A DNA stretch of 64,000 nucleotides from Limnanthes douglasii subsp. nivea (GCA_036936605.1 JAUPFV010000002.1:270266770-270330769), one strand, 5' to 3'; counted from the first letter of the stretch, positions 50,568-62,700 are shown. Numbers and translations: made by a program. Notes: generated by a model from the sequence alone, not told the origin.

Positions 50568-50919
50568 ATGTTGATTATTAGATAAAAAAACAAAGCAACT
50601 GCTTTTTTAATTCGGGTGCCAGCTTGGACCCAATTTTAACATTCTTCCCTTCGGCAAGGGGATGAACCTCCACTTCTTTAACAGGTATTATAACACTAGG
50701 AGTCTCCCTAGGATCATCAATTTCAAATTCTTCAACCGGAGGCTCCAATAACTGTTATTCTTTGCCAGTTCGAACCATTCCAAAGGTCTTGGGTGCAAGA
50801 GCTGTGGCATAGCATTCTCTAGCTATTTTATGGCTGATCGAAACGGTGCCTACCTGCCCTTGAACAACATATTTTAAACACTGATGGATTGTGGAAGCCA
50901 CATCCTGCATTCTAGAAAG

Positions 50920-51300
50920 TCATGACCTTCCAAAAATGGCATTGTAAGATGTGGGACAGTCTACGACAACAAACAATACCCTTACCATCTTCTTAAAAGG
51001 CCCTTTACCCAGCAAGACCTCTTCCTCAAATTCTCCAATCACGTCTGCCGAACTTCCCCTGAACCCCACAATAATTCTGTTTGACTGTTGAATAACTGTC
51101 GGGTTCTTTATTTGTTTATAAGAACTCAAAAATAGAACGTTGGTCGAACTTCCTGTATTAATTAAGATACGTCGTATATCGTTTCCCTTTATTGAAGCTC
51201 CTATAACAACTACATCCTCATGAGGACCATCAATATCCCTTAGATCGTCTTCATCGAATACTATGAAAGTCAAAGGGGTCTGGAATTGGTAGGAATACAT
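50920..51300 (-). pseudogene. Tat protease of element 2
   Basis: Aspartic protease region with RRILINTGSSTNVLF. The catalytic Asp of the DTG motif is Asn (codon AAT at 51157-51159), so it could not cleave. Flanking parts (VIGEFEEEVLLG, NAIFGRS) match element 1. Confidence 0.85.
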
Positions 51301-51303
51301 TCC

Positions 51304-53080
51304 TCACTCTAGCTGGGTAGTGAGGTGGTGGACATGCCTTTTTTTAGACGAAGGCGTAGGAGCAGTCACCGTATCACCCCAAAAAATTGCGAGGGATTCA
51401 AAGAACTTTATCAACCCGGATACCCTATTTGTTTCCTCTTCTATCATCCCAACTTTGTTCCGAACTGGATCCGGATCTAAATACTCCGAGTCTACGTTAA
51501 ATCTTTCATATATAACCATTGCCCCTTCTTGGGCTGATGTCCGTGGATTGTTCGAAGGACCTGTCTGAGCAGCATTTCCTGGCTTATTCCCACTTCTTCT
51601 TTTAACATAGGCAGCCAACTTATTTCTTTCAATCTGATTTTGAACCTCCTGTTCAAAGCTATACAATCTTGTGTATTGTGGTCAATGTCATTGTGATAAT
51701 GACAAAAACTGGTGTTTCGGTTCTCCCTGGGGACTGCAAAATTGCTGGCTTCCTATAGTGCACTTCACCTTTTGTTTTATCATAAATGGTTGCCACATTC
51801 TCTTTCAATTTTGCAAACCACTCTGGTTGGACCCAAGGTCCCCTTTTACTTTTAGGCTGTTGGTTTGATGTTTGGTTTGGGTTATATTGGATATGCCTGG
51901 ATCGGTTAGACACTTGCCCACTCTGCCCACTTTCCTTAATCCTATAACCAGACTGGTTATTGTTCGGAGGGGTAATAGCTTTAGCATGCCTATACACCCT
52001 GGTCTTGCTTGTTTCTTCTATATTGATTTGCTTCCCTACTTGGTTCAACAAACCTTCCCAAGTCATGGCTTTCTTCCGAGTTACCAAATCAGCCAGATTA
52101 CCAGGGTTCAGGCCTTGCCTTAAAGAGGCAATTGCTACTTGTTCAAAGCAATCAGCCAAGCCATTTTTTGAATTCACAAAACGACTTATATAATCTTTCA
52201 AAGACTCGTTCGGATCTTGAGCACAGTGGATGATAGTATCCCTGTTTTCTTTCAACTCTTTACTTCCCACGAACTGCCTTCGGAAGGCAACCCAAAAAGT
52301 ATCGAAGTTTCTAATACATCCCTGAGGCAGACTGTTATACCATTTAAGAGCACTCCCTGTAAAGGTTTGAGAGAATGCTCTACACAAAAGTTTATCATCG
52401 TCGTCAAAACTCATCATAAAGTTCTTAAACTGTTCCAGGTGGTTGTCTAGATCCTTACTTCCATCATATTTCTCAATTTTAGTATTGTCGAATCTTTTAG
52501 GGAGGTGTCCGGATAGTATTTTTGAAGACAAGGGAGATTGCCTCCAATTTTTACTTCGACTGAAAACGGTATCTTCATTAGGAATTGCGAAAATAACTGG
52601 TTCGGATTGGAAAGCAAAAGGATCAACCAGCAACTGATCAATATGCTTATGTGATGACATTCTGCCATGATGTTTTTTTAGTCTCTCATAGCGATCCATT
52701 TTCCTTGACCGCCTATCGTTCAATTTAGCCTTCTTTCTGGCTCTTCCCTCATCACTACTTGAGGATAACGATTCTCCCAACTCTGCCTCATTTGATGAAC
52801 TACTAGAAGAGTCAGACTCCGAAGTCTCCACACGCTTGGATTGATGTGTTTTCTTGGAACTCAGACGAGTTTTTGCCGAAGGTTCATTTCCCTCAGGATT
52901 ATCAGTATGGTGAATTATTGATGGCCCTGGGTTATCCTTAATTCCTTTTTCTACTTGTTTAATGGCCCTCAGCGCCTCTATTTCAACCCTCAACTGGTCG
53001 CGCTCTTCAATAGTATATTCTTGATTTTCCTTCTCATCTTCCACCTGAGGAGGTGGAACATCTTGTTCATTCGGATCCAT
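51304..53080 (-). pseudogene. Tat gag of element 2
   Basis: Nearly whole gag. An open stretch of 473 residues runs from 53080 to 51659. It has a charged N-terminus, a basic stretch (RKKAKLNDRRSRKMDRYERL), and the gag core with HLEQFKNFMMSFDDDDKLLC, ALKWYNSLPQGCI and RRQFVGSKELKENRDTI. A frame break near 51660, within the zinc-motif region, leads into the remainder (51304-51666). This copy shows where element 1 gag has been broken. Confidence 0.88.
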
Positions 53081-53132
53081 CCGAACAGCTTCTTTTGTAA
53101 GTTTTAAAAATAAAATTCAGGCACCTTTTGCT

Positions 53133-53151
53133 CCCACTATGGTTGCCAATT
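53133..53151 (-). other. Primer-binding site, Tat element 2
   Basis: AATTGGCAACCATAGTGGG on the minus strand beside the 5' LTR. Confidence 0.7.
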
Positions 53152-53532
53152 TGATGTGGTAAATTTATGATGTAAGGGTAATATGGGAATTGTGTGTTGC
53201 GTATTAAATGTTTTGTAAAATGTAGTGAGAGAAAATAGGTGCTTAGAGAATTAAATTTGTGTTCAAAAAGTCCAACCCCATTAAATGAGTTGGTTTGGGG
53301 TATTTATAGGTTTTTATGACCCATGAGCCTTATAGGTTGGATCTTAAGTTTAAGTGTTCGACCCATGGGATTTTAGCCCAAGGTCTTATAAGTAAATATG
53401 ACTTTGGTACACAGTTTGTCCGATGGTCTTTATTATGTATCCGATTGTTCAATAGATAATGGTATGATAAAGTCCGAAATGCCCTTCGAATACTTAAGCA
53501 AGGAGATGTTCGGATATTTCTGACCCTCATCA
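53152..53532 (-). repeat. 5' LTR of Tat element 2
   Basis: 381 bases from TGATGTGG to CCCTCATCA. GGGGTATTTATAGG near 53296-53309 gives a TATA box on the minus strand. Confidence 0.85.
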
Positions 53533-53879
53533 TGGTTAAAATGTGTATATAAAAAAAACTGAGAGCATTTAGCCAAGAATGATAAAATTTGAGATATTCA
53601 TTAGACTTAAAAAAGGTCATCAGTTTCTATATTTACAACTTTTCTCACAATAGATATTTTTGTGATATACCGGTTTTTTTATTGTCCGTATGTTGCGAAT
53701 TTAGTCCCCTATCGCATCGCAAGAACATATCCAAGATTAAAATTTATGGTATGTCGAAAATAAATATTTGAGTGTCACGTAGTAAAAATATATCAATATT
53801 TCAATTATAACTTAAAACGAATATGTGTTTCTAGTCTAAGTGTATATATATTTTCCTCCTACTCATGGATTGAAACTAC
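53533..53879. other. AT-rich spacer
   Basis: No gene or repeat recognised. The LINE cut at 40,643 does not resume here. Confidence 0.5.
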
Positions 53880-54150
53880 TTGATAATATCTACATTATCG
53901 AATATGGTAAACAGTTATGTATCCACAAATGTCATTAATCAATCATTAAGCCATGTATAAGACATTCGATTTCTCAACTCATTCTTCATATATTTCTATA
54001 GCATAAAATATTCGCTCAATACTTGCGGTGACCATCGATAATGGAAAAGCTAGCTTCAAAAGTGTGTACACCAACACAACTTTTCTAATGGGCAACTCGA
54101 TATTCAAACCGGTACCCGTTTCCACCAACTCATCCTCAAATTGATTTGAA
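53880..54150 (-). pseudogene. hAT transposase relic (dimerisation domain)
   Basis: The minus strand reads ELPIRKVVLVYTLLKLAF then PLSMVTASIERIFYAI, the conserved C-terminal hAT dimerisation block (usually ...LPVATASVERAFSAM...). An in-frame TGA follows, with further remnants (VEKSNVLYMA, LINDICGYI). Nothing upstream is clearly transposase, and no inverted ends were found. Confidence 0.6.
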
Positions 54151-55061
54151 AAATAAGAACTTTAGTTTTAACGTAGCAAAAATTAACATTTACTAGAAGA
54201 TCTTAGAAAGTTCACAATACGAGACATTTCAATAAAAACCATCAATCAACTCAAATATGATGGTTCAGTTGATGGAGAAATAAAAGAAGCTTCTCTAGAT
54301 GGTCCCTTGTTTAAAGAATTAAAAAGGCTACAATTATTGATTCATTTCCTATAGTAAAACTATTGGACTCCATAAATATATGTGGTGAGGCAAAAATCAC
54401 CCAAACTAATGGCATTTGAAAAATTTAAACAAATAAAGTTCTACATTAATAGATTGTATGAACTTTAAACGATTGTGTGAAGAACATTTGTATATTATTT
54501 CTGATATGGATTACAAAGCAATATTTCTTGTTGTTGCTATTATTTTCTCTTTAGCTTTCACCTATCTCACAAATGAAACATTAACTCATTATATAATAGC
54601 ATCGAGTATGAGAGGTCTTGTATTGCCGCCTTCTCATTGGTTTAGGCTTTTCGAGGCCTTATAGTCGTTTTTACATACGGAGATACGTCCTTGGGGCTAT
54701 TTTATCGTACACGTTGTTAGACACGATTTTCGTACATTTCGATCACACTTAGGAGAAAGGGAATGGCGAAGGCTAAGTTTTTTTACTAATAATCATGGAG
54801 GCGCCAAGCACATACTCGTTGCAAGGTTATTGTGCAAATTCATTTCGTGTATGCTTAGGGAGGAAGATTCCTCCGCATCGGGCCAATCTCATATATAAAC
54901 TAGCAAATATATAGAAACTTCGCACATGCTCAATCGTTGTTGGTCCCCCATATCAACTTGCAGGCCTTTAAAACTCACAAAAAATAAAAGGAAAATACAA
55001 ATTGATCAGTATAAAGTGTACAGCTCTTGAGATTAGCATAAAAGACTTATTACCATAGAGT
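54151..55061. other. Unassigned stretch
   Basis: Contains one short plus-strand frame (54458-54664) with a hydrophobic run, but no start context, homologue or partner exon I recognise. Probably relic DNA. Confidence 0.4.
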
Positions 55062-57380
55062 TTGCAAAACCAACTAAATATGTTCTCTCATATTTTATGT
55101 AAATTAGTATATCATCAAAGTATCACAACTAAATTATGCATATATAATCTTACAACCTGGTTCATCAGCTTCATAAACATACTTGAAGCATTAAAAGGTC
55201 CATATGGCATAACGAACCAATTATACAATCATTTTTTGGTTTTGAATGTTGTCTTCCATTTATCCCCTTCTTGCAGTCTAACTTGGTGATAACCATTCTT
55301 TAAATCAATATTAGATAAGATGGTGGCACCACTAATTTCATCCAGCATATCATCAAGTCTTGGAATTGGACAACGGTATTTGATGGTGATATTATTAAGG
55401 ATAAGATAATCAACATACATTCTCCAAACCAGTATAATACATGGGCTAAGAATCTATTTAATGTATCCTTTAGCCATCAATCCCTACATTTTATCAAACT
55501 TCTTAGTTTTTTCAAGGGTCATGTGGTAGGCTAGCTTGTTTGGTAATGTAGAACCATGAACAAGATCAACTTAATCTTCAATGCCTCAAAAGGGAGGAAA
55601 CCCAAGAGGTATCTTTTCTGGAACAATATCTTGATATTTATTTAAAAAAATCACTTCATTTGGTAGTTCCAAAAAGTTAACTCCTAAATTTAAGAAATAC
55701 TTGAACAAGATAAGTAGTACGGTGCTTCCAACACACATGGACTTTCAAACAATATTTGAAGATAAATATAGGATTTATTTACTTACCTTGGCTTTATTAA
55801 CTATTTGTGTTTACATTTCATGAACTTCAAATGGGTTAAGATATGCTAAGTTGATCTTATTTTTATCATGTAAAAATGGGTAGATGTTTGTGCATCCATT
55901 ATGACATACTTCATGATCAAACTTCCAGGATCTAACAAGCAGTAAGTAACTTGCTTGTATAAACATTATATAACACAAAACTACATTTTTATATTTACCT
56001 ATGTTGAACAGAATAATGACTTGATTTGTGATGCGTAATTTAGCTTGATCATTGATCTATCTTAACTTTTAAGGACTTGGGTGTTTAGTTTTGCAAGATC
56101 TAATTTTCCACCATAAAATTGTTAGCCATATAAGTACAAGAACCTCCAATTATGATCAGATTACATCCCTTCTAATTGATAATGCATGTGGTATAAAATG
56201 TATTCTCTCTTTGGATGGTTTGTTGGTTGGATCATCACACTTATGACACTTCTTGTCACCAATAAATCACCAACACTTGGATACTCGGTTTCCTCTTCAT
56301 GGTTTAATTTTTCATATTCACATTTATCTTGTGACTTGAATCCTCTACTTAGAATGATAATCATGACATACTAATTCAGGTACTCTCTAGTATCATGTAC
56401 ATGTCCTTGACATTAAAACATTTAACTACACGAGCTCTAGTTAAAATAGCTTCTGTTTTTGTCATTTTTGGAACTTCAATTATTTTTTCCTTGTTTTTTG
56501 GATCAGCCTCCATTGATTTTACTTCATCCAACATGTTATTGTTTGGAGTCTACATTTGTGTTGTTTTGGTCCAACTGGAGGTGGTACTTTTGCGCTTGAG
56601 TTTTTGCCCAATTTGGACAAGAATGTGGTGTATTTTATATAACTTAGTATATTGTTATCTTTAATCATTCTCGTAATACATTCTTGCAATTCATCTATAA
56701 ATTGGAGCATTAACACCTCATCAGACTCTTCTCGGTCTAAATGATTTTTTAGCTGTTCAAACGCATCAAAATACTCCTCAATAGTTCTTGTTCCTTGTGA
56801 CATCTTTCTAAAAATTTTGTGTAGGTCACGATGGTAACGAATAAGTACATACCTCCTTCTTAGAAGAAACTCCATATCTTCTCGATTGTATATGTGTCTA
56901 TAATGTTGCCTCATTCTTTCTGCTACTTATATATCCAACCAAATAAGAGCACTCTCTGAAAATTATGAATCAACTAGGGGAAGCTTTTTTTACTCAGTAT
57001 GTCTGTAACACTCAAATATATACTCCATATGCATTTCCCAATCTATGTAGGCATTGTGATATGGTTTTCTAACGAATATGAGGTTTTATCTTTACCTCTG
57101 CAATTTTAGACCGTCCTCGTCGTTCTTTTCTTTTCTCCCCCAAAAGTATTTTATTTAATTTCGATGAAACAGTTGATCTGGAGGGTCATCTTCCAAATTA
57201 GGCATTAGGCATGTCATCATCTTCATCTTCTATTTCAACATGTTTTTGTTGTTGTTGTGGAGGTACGAGGTTTCTGAGTGCTCTAAATCTCACTGGGGTC
57301 ACTAAATTATCCCAATATGTCCTCCAAATTTATTCATCCTAATACAAACTTCTTCATCTTGTGTTTGCATTATATTATTT
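55062..57380 (-). pseudogene. Ty3/Gypsy relic (gag to RT), probably chromovirus-like
   Basis: Gag remnant at 56519-56914 (RRRYVLIRYHRDLHKIF, MSQGTRTIEEYFDAFEQLKN). An EEETEYPSVGDLLVTR and REYILYHMHYQLEGM stretch (56161-56364) precedes the protease. RT fragment at 55229-55420 (NNITIKYRCPIPRLDDMLDE, IDLKNGYHQVRLQEGDKW), continuing in other frames to about 55062. Many stops. The RT fragment ends before the catalytic YxDD. No LTRs identified. Confidence 0.85.
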
Positions 57381-58541
57381 TATATTCACATATGCTTTTG
57401 CATATATAATACAAAAAATCTAAAAATCATAATATATATTTTACATATTGAGTCGTCGTCGTTTGTGTTTTTTTTTCTTTGATTTCGCATAAAGATCTTT
57501 TAGTGTTGGTTTATGAAGTTTTAGGTAACTCTAGATCAAACATATAGTACATCTTGAGTGTTTTAGACAAAAAACTACTTTATCTATCTTGTAAGTTTGT
57601 TCAACCAAACCGATTAAAATAAATCAAACCTTGGTTTCATCATTTTAATTATTATCATTGTCATTTTAAAAAACACAATGCCTTCATGATTTTGTTATAT
57701 TTTTCTCTAATATAACAAACCTTTTAACTTATGATACAAACGACTACAAGCTGAAATCTTTCGATAAATTTAATAAATAATAAAAACGAACTAAATTATT
57801 GATAATAATTTTGAAAATATTTTTTATTGATAAATTATTTTATCATTTGTTTATAGTTTATGGGAATAAATTTTAAAATAATTAATTAATTTTTTTAAAA
57901 AAAAACTTTTAAAAGAAATTAATCAAAAGTATGATTATTTACGCATATCGCATCAAAATTAAGGCTCATCTCTACCAACAATAATTAAATACACTTTTAT
58001 TGTCTCTTAACTTAGATCACCATGGTAAGCCTATCTCGTTGTTAAAGGTGACAAAAGGACGGCTCATTAGTCTCACGTCCCATTTAACAGTTTAAACGTG
58101 TACGGGACTTACAGATCGCGTGTAGCCCGTTTAACAGTTTTAAACGTGTGTGGGCCTTGCAGGTCGCAGGTTATACGGAACTCTGTTTATACGTACTAAC
58201 ATGATAGTGCGACTATCATGTTGTGGAACTTTGCGTGTGCGTATTGTGCAGGCTATCTCATGCAGGATACCCACCAGACAGCCCATTTAAGTCACTTTGT
58301 CAATAAATTTATACGATTATTTAAAACTAATTTGCATGCGTTAATTAAATCGAATATCAATAATTGAGATATGTATAATTTAAACGAATGTTTAAGATAT
58401 TTATTTGATATATTTTTATTATATTTAGATATTATAGGTAGTTTATTTAAAATTCTAAAAATATTATTTATAATATCTAAAAATTAGACATCTAATTGTA
58501 TGTTGATCATTAAATACTATATTTTAATTATATTTATCTTT

Positions 58542-58585
<44 letters not shown>

Positions 58586-58870
58586 AATTATACTTAAATT
58601 CTTAAAATGAAGTATTGAATATATGCTTACTTTCAATGATAAAGGATTGTTGTTGTCGTTTTAGTTTCCTTCCGTTCTATTTCATCTTCACTTCAATATT
58701 TGAACCCTAAAAACTCTTGTTGGTCAATCAAACCAATCCATAGCTACATGTAGTTCCTTTTCTCTTTGATTCTAAAAAAAGGACAAAAAAATATACAAGA
58801 AACTTGTATCAAGAGTCTATCTATCGAAAGGATGGAGAGCTATTGAAGAAGACGATGAAGACGATATTGA
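57381..58870. other. AT-rich spacer with small repeats
   Basis: Two diverged copies of a ~55-base unit (CCGTTTAACAG-TTTAAACGTGT...GGTCGC-type) lie at about 58080-58175. A (TA)n run lies at 58544-58579. No coding signal. Confidence 0.5.
58544..58579. repeat. (TA)n microsatellite
   Basis: About 18 TA units. Confidence 0.95.
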
Positions 58871-58873
58871 TCC

Positions 58874-58981
58874 CTCGACACAACAACGTCTTAATCAGCT
58901 AAAGTAACATATAAACATATTCCTTGATTAAGCTAAATAAACCATTGTTTATTTAGCTGATTAAGGTGTTGTTGTGTCGAG
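58874..58981. repeat. Foldback: 30-base arms, 48-base loop
   Basis: Left arm 58874-58903 and right arm 58952-58981 are reverse complements except at two positions, both of which could pair as G-U. Inside, AGCTAAATAAA and TTTATTTAGCT form a second, competing hairpin that uses part of the right arm. Confidence 0.85.
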
Positions 58982-59089
58982 AGGATTAAGACATCAAGAA
59001 AAACTTTGGTATTTTTTAGTGTGTAAAATTAAAAAAAAAATTAAGGAAGAAGAGTAGTAGTAGATTACTTTTGAAGGTGTGAGGATAGT

Positions 59090-59880
59090 GTTGATAGGAG
59101 TAGGGTATTTCTAGGGGTTTTTAAACTAGTCGTTATTCGGATATCTGAATTGAGCAACATCTACTTTTTCCAAACTAGCTGTTACTGACGTCAGCAATTC
59201 AGATATCCAAATTGAGACGGCTGGTTTAAAAAACTAGTCGTTACTCAATTCAGATATCTGAATTATGGATTCGGATATTTGAATTGAGTCTGATTTCTTT
59301 CTTTTTTTCTTTTTTAGAATTTGTGATCCTCCCCTATAAATAGAGGAGAATCACAATCCCAAAATTAAAATATCTCACTACCTCTTTAAATCTCTCTACT
59401 TCTTCTAAAACTTTTATAAAAGGATTAGTTATTATTTATAAAAACTTTAGTTCTACTTTCGGAATAGTTAGTATTTTTTTATATTAGTTTTTATTCGATA
59501 AAAACAATCAAATAATATATTGGTAACATTATAGTAGCTGAATTAATAGTTTTGTATAATGTATCGTCTTATTTGGTTGTTATATTAGTTTGGATTATAG
59601 TTGTTTGTCGTTGATTTCTATTTTAAAAGAATATTATTTTTTTTCATTTGTGATATTAGTTAGTATTATTCTAAAATTATCGTTTATTAATTGCGATATT
59701 AGTTTAGATTAGTGTTTTATTGCTTATTTGAAAAAAATCAAACATTGTTTTAAGTTTTTAAATGGCTTCAAAACGTCGAAATACTAATTTCATGTCGTCG
59801 TTAATGTAAATCTCAATACGATGGATGGTAATTCTAGAGATTCCCCCACAAGTAAATACCCTCCTCTCAAGAAAGTGTTG
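59090..59880 (+). mobile_element. hAT-like 5' region remnant
   Basis: At 59120-59290 several copies and inverted copies of a TTCGGATATCTGAATTGAG / ACTAGTCGTTA motif occur. CCTATAAATAGAGG (TATA box) follows near 59331 with a leader rich in CTCTCTAC, then ATGGCTTCAAAACG at 59762, a short broken frame. This resembles the promoter and first residues of plant hAT (RICESLEEPER-type) elements. The frame stops within 20 codons and nothing of the BED finger or catalytic core remains. Confidence 0.4.
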
Positions 59881-60005
59881 GTGGAAAAAACTATCAAAAT
59901 TAAATACTAAATACTATCAAAATACAATATACTACTAAATTAAATACTAATAAAAACAATTGTACTACTAAATACTATCAAAATACAAATTACTTGTGTT
60001 TATTG

Positions 60006-60285
60006 GTAACAATATCATAATAATAATCATAATGTAATAATAAAATTATAATCTATATATATATATATATATATATATTAAAATACTATAAGATATGATT
60101 TTGGTTTATGAAATAATTACAACATTTGTAATATTGTAACCAAATCATAATAGTAAATATCAAAATGTAATAATAAAATTATAATATAACTTGTAATATC
60201 TTAAAATTATAAGATATGATTATAGTTTATAAAATAATAACAACAATAATAATATTTATAACCAAATCATAATAATAATATTTGA
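60006..60285. repeat. Tandem ~130-base repeat with (TA)n run
   Basis: Units beginning GTAACxAxATCATAATA at about 60006 and 60136, with a partial third near 60259. Each has AATGTAATAATAAAATTATAA and ATAAGATATGATT. A (TA)n run at 60053-60079 lies in the first unit. Confidence 0.7.
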
Positions 60286-60770
60286 AACGTGAACTTTTTA
60301 TAATATTTACAATTAAAATATATAATTTATATGATAATAAGTTTAAAAATAATATTTTTACTCTCAAGTATGATATAAAATTGATTTGCGTTATTTGACG
60401 GTCATTTTTATAAATGTGATTGAACGTGTACAAAGTTGACGTATTGCAGGATAAACGTAATTTTTTGTGACGTATTGCAGAATAAACGTAATTTTCTCGT
60501 TAACTTATTTAAGTTAGAACGTGCTCCGATTTATTTTTGGGAGGACTAGTCTACTTGCGACCTCTACTCCTTGTAAAGACATTTATATTCCAAAGAAGCG
60601 AAAACAAAACAAATAATCTAAAATTTGCACATCCAAAATTTGTCGCGACAATTGTCAATCGTGGAAATTAAAAAAGGTTTTGGTTAAATTGGGGTCCAAA
60701 AAAGATATTAACTATCCCCAAAATTTGAGCGTTTTTGAACTTTTATTATTTTGCCTTTGAATTCGTTTGT
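60286..60770. other. AT-rich spacer
   Basis: GACGTATTGCAGxATAAACGTAATTTT occurs twice near 60438 and 60468. No gene seen. Confidence 0.5.
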
Positions 60771-60822
60771 TCAACCGCCAGGGACCCTCCCGCCGGTTGA
60801 AAAAATCTCAACCGGCAGGGAT
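60771..60822. repeat. Hairpin TCAACCG...CGGTTGA with a third half-copy
   Basis: TCAACCGCCAGGGA and TCCCGCCGGTTGA form a stem at 60771-60800, followed by TCTCAACCGGCAGGGAT at 60807-60822. It lies just outside the Mutator-like element. Confidence 0.7.
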
Positions 60823-60841
60823 AAAAAGATGATTTTGATAG

Positions 60842-60850
60842 ATCAAAATT
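60842..60850 (+). repeat. Target duplication ATCAAAATT, left copy
   Basis: Nine bases, identical to 63592-63600. Confidence 0.85.
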
Positions 60851-61090
60851 GGATGAAGCTATTTCCCCATAAATTTTTTTATTTCCTCCATGATTCAAAA
60901 AATACTCCATGTTGTTATTTCCTCCATAAAGGAAATAACAGTTTTACCCTTCTCTTACTTTTAAACCTTTTCTATCCATCTCTTTACCCAAACCAGTAGA
61001 ATCGAGCAGCCACCATGCATAGCTACAGAAACCCTAATTCCACCAGTAGCCTCGAGTGAAGAAAATATAAGGAAGTGTAAGGAAAAGCAC

Positions 61091-61568
61091 CTTCGCTGCT
61101 TCAGCGGGAACAATTCCATCTTCATCCACAAATATATAATGAGGCTAGAATAACCACATATAAAGATTCAATTCAGTCGGAAACTGAATTATCTTCAGGC
61201 ACTTGAGAAACATCAAAAGTACTTTTCAAAAGCGAAACATAGAACCAGTGCAGTTGTACCCGCATATGCTAAAAATTTGCTAAAACAGTAACAAATCGTA
61301 CAACTCACCATTGATTGGCATATTTTAGACAAGTCTTCAATTGGAGATGTCTCGGAGCCATATCTGCAAAAGAAATAAATATTAGACGTGCTCAGATAAT
61401 CGGATACTATTACTCAAGAACTAACCGTCATTTTTGCCTTCTTATGTACCTAACATCGAAAGGTGTGTCGAACGAGACTCTGTAAATGTCATAAACGGAA
61501 ACCTGATTTGGAAGTTGAGCACTATTCATAATCTGGTGAGTTCTAGCAGCCCACTTGAAAATGGAAGC
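61091..61568 (-). pseudogene. Captured LCAT-like gene fragment (3 exons)
   Basis: The minus strand carries three exon-like pieces with proper splice sites. Piece 1 is 61568-61450 (FKWAARTHQIMNSAQLPNQV, then VYDIYRVSFDTPFDVR), piece 2 is 61363-61309 (YGSETSPIEDLSKICQSM), and piece 3 is 61144-61091 (PHYIFVDEDGIVPAEAAK). Phases join. From knowledge of the family, this order (YGTS-DTPFDVCYGSE-SPI-DL, then VDGDGTVPAESA) is that of plant LCAT3/LCAT4-type lecithin:cholesterol acyltransferase-like phospholipases near the catalytic Asp. The serine and histidine regions are absent, so no enzyme is encoded. Both ends stop at unrelated transposon sequence, as expected for capture. Confidence 0.75.
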
Positions 61569-61753
61569 ACCTAATTCCGAGAGGGTACCTCGGAATTGGG
61601 TGTTTTTTTTATAAAACAAATGCACCTAATTCCGAGATACCTTCTCGGAATTAGGTGCATTTCTTCTGTTGAATTTATTTTTTAGTATATTATAAACAAT
61701 GTGATATTTTGAAGCACCTAATTCCGAGATACCCTCTCGGAACCAGTTGCTTC
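61568..61753. repeat. Three hairpins with ATTCCGAG arms
   Basis: At 61568-61602, 61618-61662 (arms of 20 bases, perfect, loop TACCT) and 61711-61753. Each is CACCTAATTCCGAG-loop-CTCGGAATTAGGTG or close to it. Confidence 0.9.
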
Positions 61754-62114
61754 TCGTTCACAACTGCAAAATTCGGGATTAGCTCAAAAAAAAAGGTTTC
61801 AAAGTGGTATTTTCAAATTAAGGAATTGTAAAACATAAAAACAAAATTAAATTATCTTGTTCGTTGATTGAGTGTTGTTCTCCGGTTTGGTTTGGGTTTT
61901 TTCATTTTTCGTGATTAATGTTCAATAAATTTGATTTTTTTTTGTTTTATGATTAATTTTAGAGTAGAATCATATATCTTGGGTTAAAGTTAGTTTAATT
62001 ATGTGTTTTTAATATAAGACTATCTATTAGATCAATGGCATCTAATGTTAAATTTGAAAATAATATAAGGGTAATTTGGTAAAAGCAAGTCACTAGTGTT
62101 TTGGAAATTTTGAA
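61618..62114. repeat. Large inverted repeat, left arm
   Basis: Reverse complement of about 62160-62702 with moderate divergence and indels (shared, for example, GGTAATTTGGTAAAAGCAAG and AGACTATCTATTAGAT). The arms are separated by only about 45 bases. They are the matching ends of elements A and B in opposite orientation. Confidence 0.88.
62106..62114 (+). repeat. Target duplication of element B, left copy
   Basis: AATTTTGAA here and AATTTTAAA at 63539-63547: eight of nine positions agree. Confidence 0.75.
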
Positions 62115-62576
62115 GGCCAAAGCTATTTCCTCCATGTTATTTTTTATTTCCTCCATCTTTCAAACTTTCAAAAACACTAGTGACTTGCTTTTACCAAATT
62201 ACCCTTATTTTTATTTCAAATTTATCACTAGATGTCATTTATCTAATAGATAGTCTTATATGAAAAAATACTATTAACCTAACTTTAATCCAAGATATAT
62301 GATTCTACCTCTAAAATTAACCCTAAAACAAAGAACTTCAATTTTATTGAAGATTAATCATGGAAAATGAAGAAACCCAAACAAAGCCGGAGAACAGCAC
62401 TCAATCGACAAACAATGTAATTTAAACTTGTTTTTACGTTTTACAACTTCGTAGCTTGAAAATACCTATTTCGAAACTTATTTTTTTTCCAGCTAAACCC
62501 GTTTTTACAGTTCTAAAAGAAAAACAACTATTTCCGAGCCAGGCATTAGGAATCAGGTGTAATTTAAAAAAAAATG

Positions 62577-62700
62577 TGCATCTGATTCCGAGAGGGCCAC
62601 TCGGAATCCGTTGCAAACCCTATGTCTCGTTATATTATGTGATAATTTGTTCACTGGGACATTGCACTTGATTCCGAGTGGCCCTCTCGGAATAAGTGTA
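62577..62700. repeat. Two ATTCCGAG hairpins in element B
   Basis: At 62577-62614 (GCATCTGATTCCGAG...CTCGGAATCCGTTGC) and 62663-62700 (GCACTTGATTCCGAG...CTCGGAATAAGTG). Positional counterparts of the hairpins in element A. Confidence 0.88.

Larger units (their letters stand above)
43522..53532 (-). mobile_element. Tat-lineage Gypsy element 2, 3' LTR truncated
   Basis: Same layout as element 1: LTR (53152-53532), primer site, gag, protease, RT, two RNase H domains and integrase on the minus strand, then an antisense gene on the plus strand, a polypurine tract and the 3' LTR. Only about 73 bases of the 3' LTR remain (43522-43594). All coding parts are damaged. No target duplication can be read because the left end is lost. 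Confidence 0.9.

Noticed and set aside
53533..53880. Continuation of the LINE cut at 40,643
   Set aside because: I looked for zf-RVT and RNase H motifs after element 2 and found none.
54458..54664. 68-residue frame with a hydrophobic stretch
   Set aside because: No homologue, no partner exon and no promoter signal; surrounded by transposon relics.
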